Shown piece by piece: positions 24,063 to 33,774 of a stretch of 64,000 nucleotides of DNA (the first letter of the stretch is position 1; each line of letters starts with the position of its first letter). Both the position numbers and the translations under genes were made by a program. The stretch covers positions 2,976,001 to 3,040,000 of the forward strand of contig NZ_CP025118.1 in NCBI RefSeq assembly GCF_002831665.1, written 5' to 3'. This DNA is from Lacinutrix sp. Bg11-31 (GTDB taxonomy: Bacteria > Bacteroidota > Bacteroidia > Flavobacteriales > Flavobacteriaceae). The notes beneath the pieces are model-generated. The model was not told the origin of the DNA, made no database searches, and was given only the letters and a program-made list of their open reading frames with translations.

Positions 24063-26475
24063 GAATAAAAAGAATTTACTCGTTTTCTTAATTGTTTTTT
24101 GCTTTAGTTTTTACACTCAAGCGCAAGATATTACGGTAATAAACAAGCAGACACAAGAACCAATTATTGGTGCGGCAATTTATAACAAAACAAAATCGAA
24201 AAGTGTTGTTACCGACTTTAATGGAAAAGCTAATTTAGATACCTTCAAAGCTTCAGATGTTATCTACTTTAAACATTTGTCTTATATATTATCTTCAGTT
24301 AAAAAAACATTGATTTCAAATGGAGAAGTACAGCTTAATCCTAAAGCTCAGGGTTTAGACGAGATTGTAATTTCTGGATCTAAATTCAAAGAAAATAAAA
24401 GAGACATTCCTAAGAAAATATCTAGTATTAGTGCCTCAGAAATTGCTTTCGAAAACCCACAGACAAGTGCAGATCTTTTAAAATCTACTGGTCAAGTATA
24501 TATTCAAAAAAGTCAATTAGGAGGAGGAAGCCCAATGATAAGAGGTTTTTCTACCAATAGATTACTTATTACAGTAGATGGTGTTAGAATGAACAATGCT
24601 ATTTTTAGAGGAGGGAACATACAAAATGTAATATCTATCGATCCATTTTCTATTCAATCTACAGAAGTGTCTTTAGGAGCAGGAAATGTAATTTATGGAA
24701 GTGATGCCATTGGTGGTGTTATGAGTTTTTATACTAAAACTCCAAAGGTATCTTTTACAGACTCTACATATATTAAAACCAATGCAGTAATTAGGTACGC
24801 GTCTGCAAGCCAAGAAAAAACGGCACATTTAGATGTTAATTACGGGTTTAAAAAATGGGCATTTATAACTAATGCAAGCTATACCGATTTTGGAGATCTA
24901 AGAATGGGAAGCCATGGTCCAGAAGATTATATAAGACCAGAATTTGTAGTTACAACTAATAACGAAGATGTAATTGTAGAAAATAGCAATCCAAACAATC
25001 AAAAATTTTCTGGTTACAATCAATTTAATATCATGCAAAAAGCAAGATACGAAGCTCAAGAAAACTTAACTTTCGATTTAGGAGTCTTCTATACAGAGAC
25101 ATCAAACACACCAAGATACGATAGACTAATACGTTATAGAGGAGGTAACTTACGTTCTGCCGAATGGTATTATGGACCACAAAAATGGTTTATGACGAAT
25201 TTAAATGTAACCAAATTGAGTAGCAATTCTAATCTTTACGATAAAATTAAAACAACAGTAGCTTATCAAAATTTTCAAGAAAGTAGAATAGATAGAGATT
25301 TTCAGTCAGATACAAGAAATATAAGAGAAGAAGGTGTTGATGCCTTTTCATTTAATCTAGATTTAGAAAAACGATTAACAAAAAATACAGCGCTTTTTTA
25401 TGGTGTTGAGTATGTTCATAATACTGTTCGTTCTGTTGGTGTCGAAGAAAACATTACAACCAATACAAGCGAGCCAACGGTTACACGTTATCCAGATGGC
25501 TCAACATGGCAATCTGCGGCAGTGTATGCAAGCTTAAAATACAAGCCTAATACTAATGTTGTATTTCAAACAGGTTTGCGTTATAACAATGTAACTTCAA
25601 ATGCAGATTTTACTAAAAACAACGTGTTTCTAGATTTACCATTTGCCAAAGCTAAAAACAACTCAAGTGCATTAACAGGAACAGCAGGAGTAAGTTGGTA
25701 TCCTAGCGAAATAATGCAATGGAAACTTAATTTTTCATCAGCATTTAGAGCACCAAATATTGATGATATTGGTAAGGTTTTCGATTCGGAACCTGGTGCA
25801 GTAGTAGTCCCAAACAACAATTTAAATCCAGAACATGCCTATGGTGGCGAATTAGGCTTAACTTTAAATTTTAACGATGTTGTAGTTTTAGATACAGCAA
25901 CCTTTTACACTTATTTAGATAATGCTTTAGTACGTAGAGATGGAGATTTAAATGGTGAAACTCAAGTGTTTTATGATGGAGAGTTAAGTAATGTACAGTC
26001 TATTCAAAATGCATCAAAATCTTGGATTTATGGTTTTGAAGTTGGAGCAAAAATTAATTTTAGTGAAACACTTAAATTAACATCTCAATACAACGTTATT
26101 GGAGGTACAGAAGAAACAGATGGTATCGAAGTACCTGTAAGACATGTAACGCCTAATTTTGGAAACACTCATTTAGTATGGCAAAATAAAACCTTAAAAG
26201 CAGACGCTTTTATTAACTATAATAATACTCTATCATTTAATCAATTAGCACCTTCAGAACAAGGTAAAGCTTATTTGTATGCTTTAGATAGCGATGGAAA
26301 CCCATACTCGCCTTCTTGGTTCACCTTGAATTTTAGAACACAATACCAACTTAATAAATCTACAAGCATTACTGCAAGCCTCGAGAATATTACAGACCAA
26401 CGTTATAGAACGTATTCTTCTGGAATTTCTGCAGCAGGAAGAAATTTAATAGTTGCTTTAAAGTATAGTTTATAA
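24046..26475 (+). CDS. TonB-dependent receptor, heme/haemoglobin-receptor-like
   Basis: Outer-membrane TonB-dependent transporter of about 809 residues. The signal peptide MKYLVENKKNLLVFLIVFCF... ends near TQAQ. A carboxypeptidase-regulatory-like beta-sandwich (about 25-105, ITVINKQTQEPIIGAAIYN) precedes the plug, which has GGGSPMIRGFSTNRLLITVDG and MNNAIFRGGN, wording typical of the haemoglobin/heme receptor family. The 22-stranded barrel ends in a C-terminal aromatic-like strand (RNLIVALKYSL). A longer frame starts at 23995; I took the ATG at 24046 because it yields a standard signal peptide. Heme as substrate is inferred; no heme-degrading gene lies nearby. Confidence 0.85.
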   Translation: MKYLVENKKNLLVFLIVFCFSFYTQAQDITVINKQTQEPIIGAAIYNKTKSKSVVTDFNGKANLDTFKASDVIYFKHLSYILSSVKKTLISNGEVQLNPKAQGLDEIVISGSKFKENKRDIPKKISSISASEIAFENPQTSADLLKSTGQVYIQKSQLGGGSPMIRGFSTNRLLITVDGVRMNNAIFRGGNIQNVISIDPFSIQSTEVSLGAGNVIYGSDAIGGVMSFYTKTPKVSFTDSTYIKTNAVIRYASASQEKTAHLDVNYGFKKWAFITNASYTDFGDLRMGSHGPEDYIRPEFVVTTNNEDVIVENSNPNNQKFSGYNQFNIMQKARYEAQENLTFDLGVFYTETSNTPRYDRLIRYRGGNLRSAEWYYGPQKWFMTNLNVTKLSSNSNLYDKIKTTVAYQNFQESRIDRDFQSDTRNIREEGVDAFSFNLDLEKRLTKNTALFYGVEYVHNTVRSVGVEENITTNTSEPTVTRYPDGSTWQSAAVYASLKYKPNTNVVFQTGLRYNNVTSNADFTKNNVFLDLPFAKAKNNSSALTGTAGVSWYPSEIMQWKLNFSSAFRAPNIDDIGKVFDSEPGAVVVPNNNLNPEHAYGGELGLTLNFNDVVVLDTATFYTYLDNALVRRDGDLNGETQVFYDGELSNVQSIQNASKSWIYGFEVGAKINFSETLKLTSQYNVIGGTEETDGIEVPVRHVTPNFGNTHLVWQNKTLKADAFINYNNTLSFNQLAPSEQGKAYLYALDSDGNPYSPSWFTLNFRTQYQLNKSTSITASLENITDQRYRTYSSGISAAGRNLIVALKYSL

Positions 26476-26513
26476 AAAAAGTTCCATTTATGGAGCTTTT
26501 TTTATAAACTATA
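26464..26513. terminator. Long perfect bidirectional terminator overlapping a stop codon
   Basis: Arms of 18 bp (TATAGTTTATAAAAAAAG / CTTTTTTTATAAACTATA) flank an inner CCAT/ATGG stem. The left arm contains the end of the TonB receptor gene including its stop. The convergent T9SS gene ends 7 bp beyond. Confidence 0.88.
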
Positions 26514-26519
26514 CACAGG

Positions 26520-29500
26520 TTATTTTTTCACAGCCTTCTTGGTTATAACCTTACCATTAGATAATTCAATTTTAGAAATATAAACAGAGCTACTTAAATT
26601 AGAAAGGTTATAAGTTTCTGTATTTTCGCTTCCGCGGAAATTATAAATAACACGACCTAACACATCTAATATTTCAACTCTTTTAATAGTTAAATTATTT
26701 GAAGCTATTGAGAACCTTACATCATTATTTTGAAGTTCAATAATAGAAAAGTTTTCAGGACTAGATTCTAAGTCTACTGTTGAAAGTGTATTATTAGTAA
26801 AAATAATTTTAAAACGATCATTAAATTCACCAGGAGTAGATGTAAAAGTATAAGTACTATTAGATAAGTCATGTACAGTATTCATTAACGAATCTTCTAA
26901 ATAAATAGTATTGTTATTAAAAAAATCACCTTCTAATTGAGGGATTGAAAGAGAGTATAAGGTAGGAACATCTATACTTGTACTTATTCCAATAGGTATT
27001 TCTTCGTCTAAACTTAAGTCGCTACTAGATTTACCTTGAATTGATATTTTTTTATCATCCCCAGGAATTATAGAATATAAAACAGCAAATAGACCAATAG
27101 GTGTTCTTTTAAAAGAATCGTAAGACGAACCATCGAAAGCAGCAGTTGCTCCATCTAGGTAGCTAATACAAATTTGGTTTCTTACACCATTGTCAGATGT
27201 TAAGTCAAGCCATATTACGTCTCTTGTAATTGGGTTTTGGCTGCTTGATGTTTTAAAGAATTGGTTGTTATTTCCTGTTACACGCATGCTATTATTAAAA
27301 ATAACGTTGCCAGAAGTTGTTGGGTAAGTATCAGAGAAGTTTGTAAAAAAGCCTTGTCCTGAAGGTATAAATCGGCTAGGTGTAACATTATCTCCACCTG
27401 CTGTTTCTCCTCCTAAATTAATTTCTGCATAATCTGAAGTATCAAAATTTAGGTTAGAATTTCCATTAGTACTTCCAGAAGGAGTAGTATTCTGCGACCA
27501 TAAATAAATAGGAGCTTCTAAAATACCTGTAGATGTTATGTTTTCTGCAAAAAAAAGATCTACATCTACAGCAGAAGGATATGGGTTACCAATAAAGTTG
27601 TTATTAAAATCGGATAGTTCTGCATCATTTCTAACTACAGGAACGCTAATAGTCCCATTATTAAAAGGACCTTCAAAAATATGAGCATATCCAATTCCCG
27701 GAGTAGAAGAATTAAAGCTTATTGCAGAGAGTGTTGCAGCATAACCTACACCTGGCAATAGAACATTTGTACCTGCGGCTATTTGCCAAACGTCTCCATT
27801 ATCGTCTACATCGTCTTGCCCAGTAACAGTCGCATTATTGTTTCCTGTTTCCATTGTAGAATCCTGAAAATTATTTGCATCAAACCAAAAACGTCTATTA
27901 GCATCTGTTTGAAAAAACACATCTTGAACTAATGCTCCTTGAACAGGAGAAGACCAATACGTGTATTCGTACCAATTGTTAATTGGCGCAGTTTGTTTTG
28001 TAACACTAATTTCTCCTAATGTAGGATCTATAATCACAGTTTTTCCATTAGAATTGTTTTGTACAACAGAACCGTTTTTTTGAACAAGAATTTTTCCGTT
28101 ATCATATACAATAATATTAGTTTCAATATCTATAAAAGAAAGATCTTGAACAGTTAAAATAGCGTTAATATTAACTGTTAGTGAACATGCTGTTATACTT
28201 CCCTCGGTTAAAGTATTGTAAGAAGCATTAATTATAGCAGCAGTAGATGCATTTGGAGGACCACTGCTCCAACCAGTAGTTTCCCAAGTTGTAGTCGAGG
28301 TGCATAGGCATTCGTTATTATGCCACCCTAACATTGAAGTGTTATTAGATCCTGTTGATCCCCAATCTGCAGTATTATAAGTAACTGTTGGTACTTGTAT
28401 ATCTGGGTTTCTAGCTAAGTCTACATCTAGAGCAAAATTGTTATTTATATTTAATACACCAATTACATCTATATTTAGACCGTTAGAGTCTTGTAGAGCA
28501 ATAACATCGTTACCATCAAAATTCATAGTATTACTTCCAGTACAATAATTTGCAATACTACTATTACATAAAGTAGAATTATTTCTAGCAATTAAAAAAG
28601 TAGAATATGGTGCTATTGTTCCTTGTCCAACTGGTATTGTTCTTATGTCTGGGCTAAAGTTAACTCGACCATTTCTAAATCGAGCAATTCTATAATTAGA
28701 TAAATTTATAGTTGTACTTGTTGGGTTGTAGAGTTCTATATACTGTTCGTTTGGCGTGCCTCCAAGAGCTTCATGATATTCCGAAATAAATAATTCACCA
28801 CAACTTGTAGCAGGTATATGGGCAATTACTGTTCCAGATGCAGCTACATTTACAGTTGTTGCTCCTGTACTATTTACAGCTATGTTTCCATTGTAAGTAT
28901 TAACTGCTAAACCAAAAGCTAGCTGCGTATATATTGTTGTAGAATTCACTGTTCCTCCTGTTTGTGGTAATGTAATAGAAGCGGTATACGGGCCATTTAT
29001 TACTGTGGCAATAACAAAATCTGCAGGAGAGGTTAAAACAATATTATTGGTTAGTGCAGAACCTTGAACGGTAAAAGTTTCAGCAACTAAAGAAACGTTG
29101 TTTTCAACAACGTTTAATGGAGAAATACTACTAGAATTAGGATTAATTGTAATGGTTGGTGATGTTGGAGCAGTACCTTCTACTAGAATATTATCTATTC
29201 GCATGCGCTCATCATCTCCATTATTTACAATAGTAACTCTTAATTCTAATGTAGTACCATTTAATAAAACATTATGGGATACCACAGTATCTAAATAATC
29301 ATTTTGAATAAAACCATTGTTTCCTGCTTGCGTCCATGCGCCACCATTTATACGGTATTCTGTTGTAAAAGTATCAGCATTTTCAAGATTATCGGTAGAA
29401 GGAGAGCTTTCTGTTGCATCTAAGGAGAATTGTATATCTGTGAAAGCACTTATGTTAATTGTTGGTGAGTACCATATTCCAGGACTGTCTAAATCTCTAG

Positions 29501-29741
29501 CTTCAAGAAAACGTGGTCCACTAACTACTTGAAATTTATCTAGGCTGCTATCAAAAGTTACACTAGAGATATCAATTGTCCAATTAACTCCAGAGAGATC
29601 AGTCTCTGTTAAACCAGTAGTATTATTGTAATAAGCTCCTTTGTTTAATTGCCCAGAAAAGTCTTCAGAATAAATAGTAGTTTGACTAAAGCCAAAATTA
29701 CAAACAAATAGTAGAATTAAAAGTGTTTTTATATGTTTCAT
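26520..29741 (-). CDS. Large T9SS-exported protein with lamin-tail domain
   Basis: A 1073-residue secreted protein. The signal peptide is MKHIKTLLILLFVCNFGFSQ. Residues about 25-190 resemble a beta-sandwich carbohydrate-like or choice-of-anchor module (GIWYSPTINISAFTDIQFSL). Residues about 315-450 hold a lamin-tail (LTD) domain: CGELFISEYHEALGG, EQYIELYNPTSTTINLSNY. The C-terminal ~75 residues form a type A T9SS sorting domain ending in VYISKIELSNGKVITKKAVKK. It is rich in Asn, Thr and Ser and lacks an obvious catalytic domain. It is likely surface-attached or released. One copy of a dispersed hairpin repeat lies inside the sorting-domain coding region (26623-26640). Confidence 0.85.
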   Translation of the reverse strand: MKHIKTLLILLFVCNFGFSQTTIYSEDFSGQLNKGAYYNNTTGLTETDLSGVNWTIDISSVTFDSSLDKFQVVSGPRFLEARDLDSPGIWYSPTINISAFTDIQFSLDATESSPSTDNLENADTFTTEYRINGGAWTQAGNNGFIQNDYLDTVVSHNVLLNGTTLELRVTIVNNGDDERMRIDNILVEGTAPTSPTITINPNSSSISPLNVVENNVSLVAETFTVQGSALTNNIVLTSPADFVIATVINGPYTASITLPQTGGTVNSTTIYTQLAFGLAVNTYNGNIAVNSTGATTVNVAASGTVIAHIPATSCGELFISEYHEALGGTPNEQYIELYNPTSTTINLSNYRIARFRNGRVNFSPDIRTIPVGQGTIAPYSTFLIARNNSTLCNSSIANYCTGSNTMNFDGNDVIALQDSNGLNIDVIGVLNINNNFALDVDLARNPDIQVPTVTYNTADWGSTGSNNTSMLGWHNNECLCTSTTTWETTGWSSGPPNASTAAIINASYNTLTEGSITACSLTVNINAILTVQDLSFIDIETNIIVYDNGKILVQKNGSVVQNNSNGKTVIIDPTLGEISVTKQTAPINNWYEYTYWSSPVQGALVQDVFFQTDANRRFWFDANNFQDSTMETGNNNATVTGQDDVDDNGDVWQIAAGTNVLLPGVGYAATLSAISFNSSTPGIGYAHIFEGPFNNGTISVPVVRNDAELSDFNNNFIGNPYPSAVDVDLFFAENITSTGILEAPIYLWSQNTTPSGSTNGNSNLNFDTSDYAEINLGGETAGGDNVTPSRFIPSGQGFFTNFSDTYPTTSGNVIFNNSMRVTGNNNQFFKTSSSQNPITRDVIWLDLTSDNGVRNQICISYLDGATAAFDGSSYDSFKRTPIGLFAVLYSIIPGDDKKISIQGKSSSDLSLDEEIPIGISTSIDVPTLYSLSIPQLEGDFFNNNTIYLEDSLMNTVHDLSNSTYTFTSTPGEFNDRFKIIFTNNTLSTVDLESSPENFSIIELQNNDVRFSIASNNLTIKRVEILDVLGRVIYNFRGSENTETYNLSNLSSSVYISKIELSNGKVITKKAVKK
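26623..26640 (+). repeat. TTTTCGCTTCCGCGGAAA repeat, copy inside a coding region
   Basis: TTTTCGCTTCCGCGGAAA followed by a TTATAAATAA tail. Similar sequences lie in gaps at 45724-45741 and 63273-63290. Here it encodes part of the T9SS sorting domain (FRGSEN) on the minus strand. Confidence 0.55.
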
Positions 29742-29773
29742 AACAAGGGCATTTTGGTTATTAATTAATAGCT

Positions 29774-29781
29774 TATTTTTG
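29774..29781 (+). promoter_or_regulatory. Putative recX promoter, predicting a leaderless mRNA
   Basis: TATTTTTG matches TAnnTTTG, with a TTTG -33 element at 29753-29756 and 17 nt between them. The -7 box ends 4 nt before the recX ATG. Confidence 0.6.
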
Positions 29782-29785
29782 GTAC

Positions 29786-30262
29786 ATGCACCAAAAATAT
29801 AAATCGTTTACAGTTGCCGAGGCTCAAAAAAAGCTAGAGCATTACTGTGCTTATCAAGAACGCTGTCATAAAGAAGTAAGGCAAAAATTAAGAGATTTAA
29901 ATATGATACCTGAAGCAACAGATATTATCATAGGTCATCTTTTGGAGCAGAACTATCTTAATGAAGAACGTTTTGCCAAAACATATGTGAGAGGTAAGTT
30001 CAATATAAAAAAATGGGGGAGACGTCGATTAACTCTTGAACTTAAGAGAAAAGACATATCTAAAATTAATATAAATCTCGCAATAAGTGAAATAGATATT
30101 GATGAGTATACCGATGTTTTTAACGATTTAGCCGAAAAAAGAGCAGATTCTATAATGGAAAGCAATAAGCTGAAGAAAAAAAAGAAGCTAATAGACTACT
30201 TGTTGTATAGAGGGTGGGAGTCGTATTTGGTTTACGATAAAGTGAATGAATTAATAAAGTAA
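29786..30262 (+). CDS. recX: Regulatory protein RecX
   Basis: RecX-family modulator of RecA, made of three-helix repeats. It reads KSFTVAEAQKKLEHYCAYQERCHKEVRQKL at the start, then LEQNYLNEERFAKTYVRGKF and KWGRRRLTLELKRKDIS, the typical RecX repeats. The 158-residue length is normal. recA is not in the window. The ATG is only 4 nt from a well-formed -7 box, so the mRNA may begin at or near the start codon. A terminator follows and it converges with the DUF6646-like gene. Confidence 0.92.
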   Translation: MHQKYKSFTVAEAQKKLEHYCAYQERCHKEVRQKLRDLNMIPEATDIIIGHLLEQNYLNEERFAKTYVRGKFNIKKWGRRRLTLELKRKDISKININLAISEIDIDEYTDVFNDLAEKRADSIMESNKLKKKKKLIDYLLYRGWESYLVYDKVNELIK

Positions 30263-30268
30263 AGCATA

Positions 30269-30305
30269 AAAAAGCCTTTCAAATTTTAAATCTGAAAGGC
30301 TTTTT
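30269..30305. terminator. Terminator between recX and the 30325 gene
   Basis: AAAAAGCCTTTCA / TGAAAGGCTTTTT around an AT-rich loop. It has T tails on both strands and convergent genes on both sides. Confidence 0.88.
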
Positions 30306-30324
30306 AGTTAAGGCTTATTAGATG

Positions 30325-30819
30325 CTATAAATTGAATATAGCTCCTAAGTTTACACTAAATTGATTGTGAATATTTTCTGCTCCAATAGGAGTTTCTTTA
30401 TATTTTGCTAATGGTGTATTAAATTCTGTGTAGACTCCAAAACCATCAGTAAATAAGTAACGAAAACCTAAATGACCACCAAAGTTTTTAGTACTTAAAC
30501 TTAAACCAGGATAAACATCAAAATTATCATCAATATTGATAACGTTTCCTAAATTAGCATTAAAACGTGCTTTAATATCAAAACGATCTCCAAAATCTGC
30601 ATCAAGGATGTCGTTATTTTTAACATTTAGTGCATATGTTGTAGATATACCTACAGATATGTTTTCTCCAATTCCGTAATCGTAACTAACATTTAAACCA
30701 GACGCATAATCTTGAAGATTAGCTCCAATTTGAAATTTCTGATCTCCTTTACCTTCAAACGCTTGTGCATTAATTAGCGAAACACTTAATATTGCTAATA
30801 CAAATAGTACTTTTCTCAT
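30325..30819 (-). CDS. Small outer-membrane barrel protein (DUF6646-like)
   Basis: A 164-residue exported protein. Its signal peptide is MRKVLFVLAILSVSLINAQA, cleaved near AQA/F. The body contains alternating strands (FQIGANLQDYASGLNVSYDYG, LGFRYLFTDGFGVYTEFNT) and ends in a barrel-closing strand, QFSVNLGAIFNL, consistent with an eight-stranded outer-membrane barrel. It resembles the flavobacterial DUF6646 family. It lies 7 bp downstream of the cupin-like gene on the same strand, so the two are probably cotranscribed. Confidence 0.78.
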   Translation of the reverse strand: MRKVLFVLAILSVSLINAQAFEGKGDQKFQIGANLQDYASGLNVSYDYGIGENISVGISTTYALNVKNNDILDADFGDRFDIKARFNANLGNVINIDDNFDVYPGLSLSTKNFGGHLGFRYLFTDGFGVYTEFNTPLAKYKETPIGAENIHNQFSVNLGAIFNL

Positions 30820-30826
30820 TTTTAAT

Positions 30827-31678
30827 TTATTTAGTATTTTTTATTGCTTGTCTGTTTTTCCAGTCTATCCATTTTTGACCTTTAAGACGTCGCATTAAGT
30901 TGTCAAAATTACGCATAACAATTATATTATAAATAGCTTTTGCTAAGTTTTTTGGTTGCCTTGCAACAGCACGCAAACTCATTGAGAACCCTGGAGTTAT
31001 ATATTTCATGTAATGCCAATAACCTTCTGGCATATATAAGGTTTCACCATGCATAAGTTCGCATTCCCAACCTTTAGCTTTTTGTAAAGCTGGCCATTTT
31101 TTAAAATCGGGATTAGAAAAGTCGATGTCTTCTCTAACAATTAATGAATGTGGAATCTTGTATAAATACTTATTTTGTTTCTGATTGAACAGAATAACTT
31201 GTTTTTCACCTTCAAAATGAAAATGAAAGATATTAGCTAAATCAATATCATAATGCATAAAGGTGTGCGAGTTTGTGCCACCAAAAAATAACATTGGCAT
31301 TCCTTTCATTATAGGTAAACCAAAGTCTGGAAATTTAAAGTCTTGTTGAAGTTGAGGTACTTCTTTTAAAATATTCCATAAAAAAATTCTAAATTTCGTA
31401 GGCTCACACTTTAACAAGTCTATATAATCACTCATCTTCATTTTTGCATGAGGCTGGTTAAAACCATCTTTGTAATGCACAGGTCTGTCATCATAAAGCG
31501 GAACCGTTTTGTCTCCCGCAACTTGTTTTATGTAGTCTAAATTCCATTTAGTAAAAGCAGGCCAATCTTCTATACAACGCTCTATTACCACAGGTTTCTG
31601 TGGTTTAAAATAGTGCTTTATAAAATCCTGTTTAGTAATAGTTTTTACTCTAGGAATGTCTTGAAGATTTAATTTCAA
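30827..31678 (-). CDS. Cupin-like (JmjC-type) domain protein
   Basis: A 283-residue member of the cupin_8/JmjC family of Fe(II)/2-oxoglutarate oxygenases, whose members hydroxylate protein or small-molecule targets. Predicted metal ligands are the HYD pair in THTFMHYDIDLAN and the later His in LYMPEGYWHYM. PVVIERCIEDWPAFTKWNLDYI is the family's N-terminal signature. The gene starts with TTG at 31678; no ATG is available nearby in frame. It precedes the small barrel gene. The substrate is unknown. Confidence 0.88.
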   Translation of the reverse strand: MKLNLQDIPRVKTITKQDFIKHYFKPQKPVVIERCIEDWPAFTKWNLDYIKQVAGDKTVPLYDDRPVHYKDGFNQPHAKMKMSDYIDLLKCEPTKFRIFLWNILKEVPQLQQDFKFPDFGLPIMKGMPMLFFGGTNSHTFMHYDIDLANIFHFHFEGEKQVILFNQKQNKYLYKIPHSLIVREDIDFSNPDFKKWPALQKAKGWECELMHGETLYMPEGYWHYMKYITPGFSMSLRAVARQPKNLAKAIYNIIVMRNFDNLMRRLKGQKWIDWKNRQAIKNTK

Positions 31679-31782
31679 TATATAGCTGGTTTAAAGGACT
31701 AAAGTTACTAAAACGACTTTAAACTAGATTTGTTATTATCATTAAATAGAACTAGAAACGTGTTTTAAGTGCTTTTAGATAA

Positions 31783-31832
31783 AAAAAAGGTGCCGAAAAG
31801 AAAGAATATTGTTCTTTTTCGGCACCTTTTTT
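31783..31832. terminator. Long terminator hairpin
   Basis: AAAAAAGGTGCCGAAAAGAA / TTCTTTTTCGGCACCTTTTTT, a nearly perfect ~20-bp stem. It lies between the TonB receptor gene (stop at 31869) and the cupin-like gene, and ends the leftward receptor transcript. Confidence 0.9.
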
Positions 31833-31868
31833 AATGTCTTTTCGAATTAACGAAAATAATATAATCTT

Positions 31869-33683
31869 CTATTTAAGGTTGTATTTTAAACCAAATAATA
31901 AGTTTCCTTTTGGCATTGGTACTAAGTTGGTTTCTGTGTATTCTGTATTGAAAATGTTATTTGCAATTACAGAAATTTCAAAGGCATTTAAATTGTAATT
32001 TACACTAGCATCTACCACTGAATAATTTTCTCCAGAAGTTCTTTCGGCATATTTATAAATAATATTTTGAGAAATATTTTTAAAGAATTGCGTTTGTAAA
32101 CTTGCTGTTGCATGATGTTTTAAAGAATTGATAGAGTATCTAGAAAAGTTACTTGGTACAGCTTTTAAATCATCTTCTAAAAAAGTATAACCTGTTTTTA
32201 TGGCTTGATTATAACCAGCAAACTTAAAACCATACGATGCATTTATTTCAATTCCTTTTGTGTTTAAATCTCTAATATTGGTTGCTTGCCATAAATCTGA
32301 TTCGGTTTCTTTAACGTAGTCTATTAGTTTTTTAGAATCTCTATTAAAAGCCGCAAGAGAAGCATTAAAGTTTCCATTATTATATTTTATACCTAATTCT
32401 TGTGCAATAGCTTCTTCTGGATCTAAGTTTTCATCACCTAATGTTGTTGGGTCGCTGTAAAATAAATCGGTATATGTAGGTATTCTATAAGTGTAACCAA
32501 TGTTTCCGTAGATTTTTAACTCATCATTTATTTTATAACCAATGTCTAAACCTGGAAAAGCATGAAATTTAAAATCAGAAAAATAGTTAACAGCAATACC
32601 TGGAGTGATATCTAATTTATCATCAGCTAATTTAAAACGGTGTTCTAAAAATAGGGTTGTCATAAACCTATTTCTAGATCCCAAATTGTTACTAGACAAA
32701 TATACTTTTGCAACATCTACTCCAAAACCTGTTACACCAAGGTCAGACTTGTAAGAAGCATCTAATGCAGCTCCAACTTTATTAGTAATATGTAAGTTTC
32801 TGTAAACAGATGGATTATCTCTTATAAAAACATACATGTCTTGGTTACGTTTCCAATATAGTTTTGGCTTAAGAGTTAAGTTTTCTTTTTTAATTTCGGT
32901 GGTAACACCTACTAAGCTAGCTTGTGTTTCTTCGTACTGGTTAATAGCAGTTGGACTAGCATAAAAACCATTTGCACCAAATTTTCTTTCTTGAAATGAA
33001 GCAATTACATTTATAGGTGCTTTGTTTGTATCGAAAGAACTTTTTAGAAAATAATTCTGATTATCATAATCTGTATTATGTCTATAACCTTGAGAAGTAT
33101 TTCTTGAAACTTGAATTATATGCGAAGATTTTTCTAATTGACTTCCAACCATAACAGAACCATTAAGTTGACCATAAGATCCTGATTGAATACCTAAAGA
33201 AACTAAATCTCCAATATTTTTTTTGGTTACAATATTAACAGCTCCTGTAAATGCATTTTGCCCAAATACTCTTGCTGCTGGACCTTTAATAATTTCTATA
33301 CGCTCAATAACTTCAATAGGTAAAGCCATATTCATGGTATGGTGTCCTGTTTGCGAATCTTCAACCTTTATACCATCTACTAATAGTAATGTTTGGTCAA
33401 AACCACCACCACGAATGTATAAATCTGCCTGCATGCCAGAAGTACCACGACGTCTTACATCTACTCCTGCAACTTGTTGTAATAAATCGGCAACGTTTGT
33501 TGTTGCACTTTTTTTAATGTCTTCTTGGTTAATTACTGTTATGGTTCTAGAGTTTTCCGAGAATGGTAAATCTATTCTTGTAGATGTAATAATTACAGAA
33601 TCTAGTTGTTGATTTTGGAATTCTTGCGCTTGCGTTGTTATAGCAAACATGGCAAGTAAAATAAAAAAAGGACTTAATTTCAT
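31869..33683 (-). CDS. TonB-dependent receptor, BtuB-like
   Basis: A 604-residue outer-membrane receptor, the compact length of BtuB-type transporters, without the N-terminal carboxypeptidase-like extension. The signal peptide is MKLSPFFILLAMFAITTQAQ. Plug-domain motifs include LQQVAGVDVRRRGTSGMQADLYIRGGGFDQTLLLVDGI and IEVIERIEIIKGPAARVFGQNAFTGAVNI. It ends in a barrel strand LLFGLKYNLK. It is divergent from a MocR-type regulator, 78 bp apart, which may control it. No cobalamin riboswitch is visible upstream, so B12 as substrate is not supported; a B6-related or amine substrate is a possibility. Confidence 0.87.
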   Translation of the reverse strand: MKLSPFFILLAMFAITTQAQEFQNQQLDSVIITSTRIDLPFSENSRTITVINQEDIKKSATTNVADLLQQVAGVDVRRRGTSGMQADLYIRGGGFDQTLLLVDGIKVEDSQTGHHTMNMALPIEVIERIEIIKGPAARVFGQNAFTGAVNIVTKKNIGDLVSLGIQSGSYGQLNGSVMVGSQLEKSSHIIQVSRNTSQGYRHNTDYDNQNYFLKSSFDTNKAPINVIASFQERKFGANGFYASPTAINQYEETQASLVGVTTEIKKENLTLKPKLYWKRNQDMYVFIRDNPSVYRNLHITNKVGAALDASYKSDLGVTGFGVDVAKVYLSSNNLGSRNRFMTTLFLEHRFKLADDKLDITPGIAVNYFSDFKFHAFPGLDIGYKINDELKIYGNIGYTYRIPTYTDLFYSDPTTLGDENLDPEEAIAQELGIKYNNGNFNASLAAFNRDSKKLIDYVKETESDLWQATNIRDLNTKGIEINASYGFKFAGYNQAIKTGYTFLEDDLKAVPSNFSRYSINSLKHHATASLQTQFFKNISQNIIYKYAERTSGENYSVVDASVNYNLNAFEISVIANNIFNTEYTETNLVPMPKGNLLFGLKYNLK

Positions 33684-33741
33684 AATATAATATATAGGTG
33701 TTTTTTAACGCTGCAAAATTCGTAACTTTCCGGATCATTAA

Positions 33742-33774
33742 AGTAGTCCAGTTTTAAAACAATGAGTAGTCCGG
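33742..33774. promoter_or_regulatory. Direct repeat, candidate MocR operator
   Basis: AGTAGTCCAG (33742-33751) and AGTAGTCCGG (33765-33774) are direct repeats 23 bp apart, start to start. The second lies over the first codons of the MocR-type gene. MocR regulators such as GabR and PdxR bind direct repeats; this site could govern both divergent genes. Confidence 0.45.

Noticed and set aside
33684..33761. Possible cobalamin riboswitch for the BtuB-like receptor
   Set aside because: The gap is only 78 bp and shows no conserved B12-box sequence.
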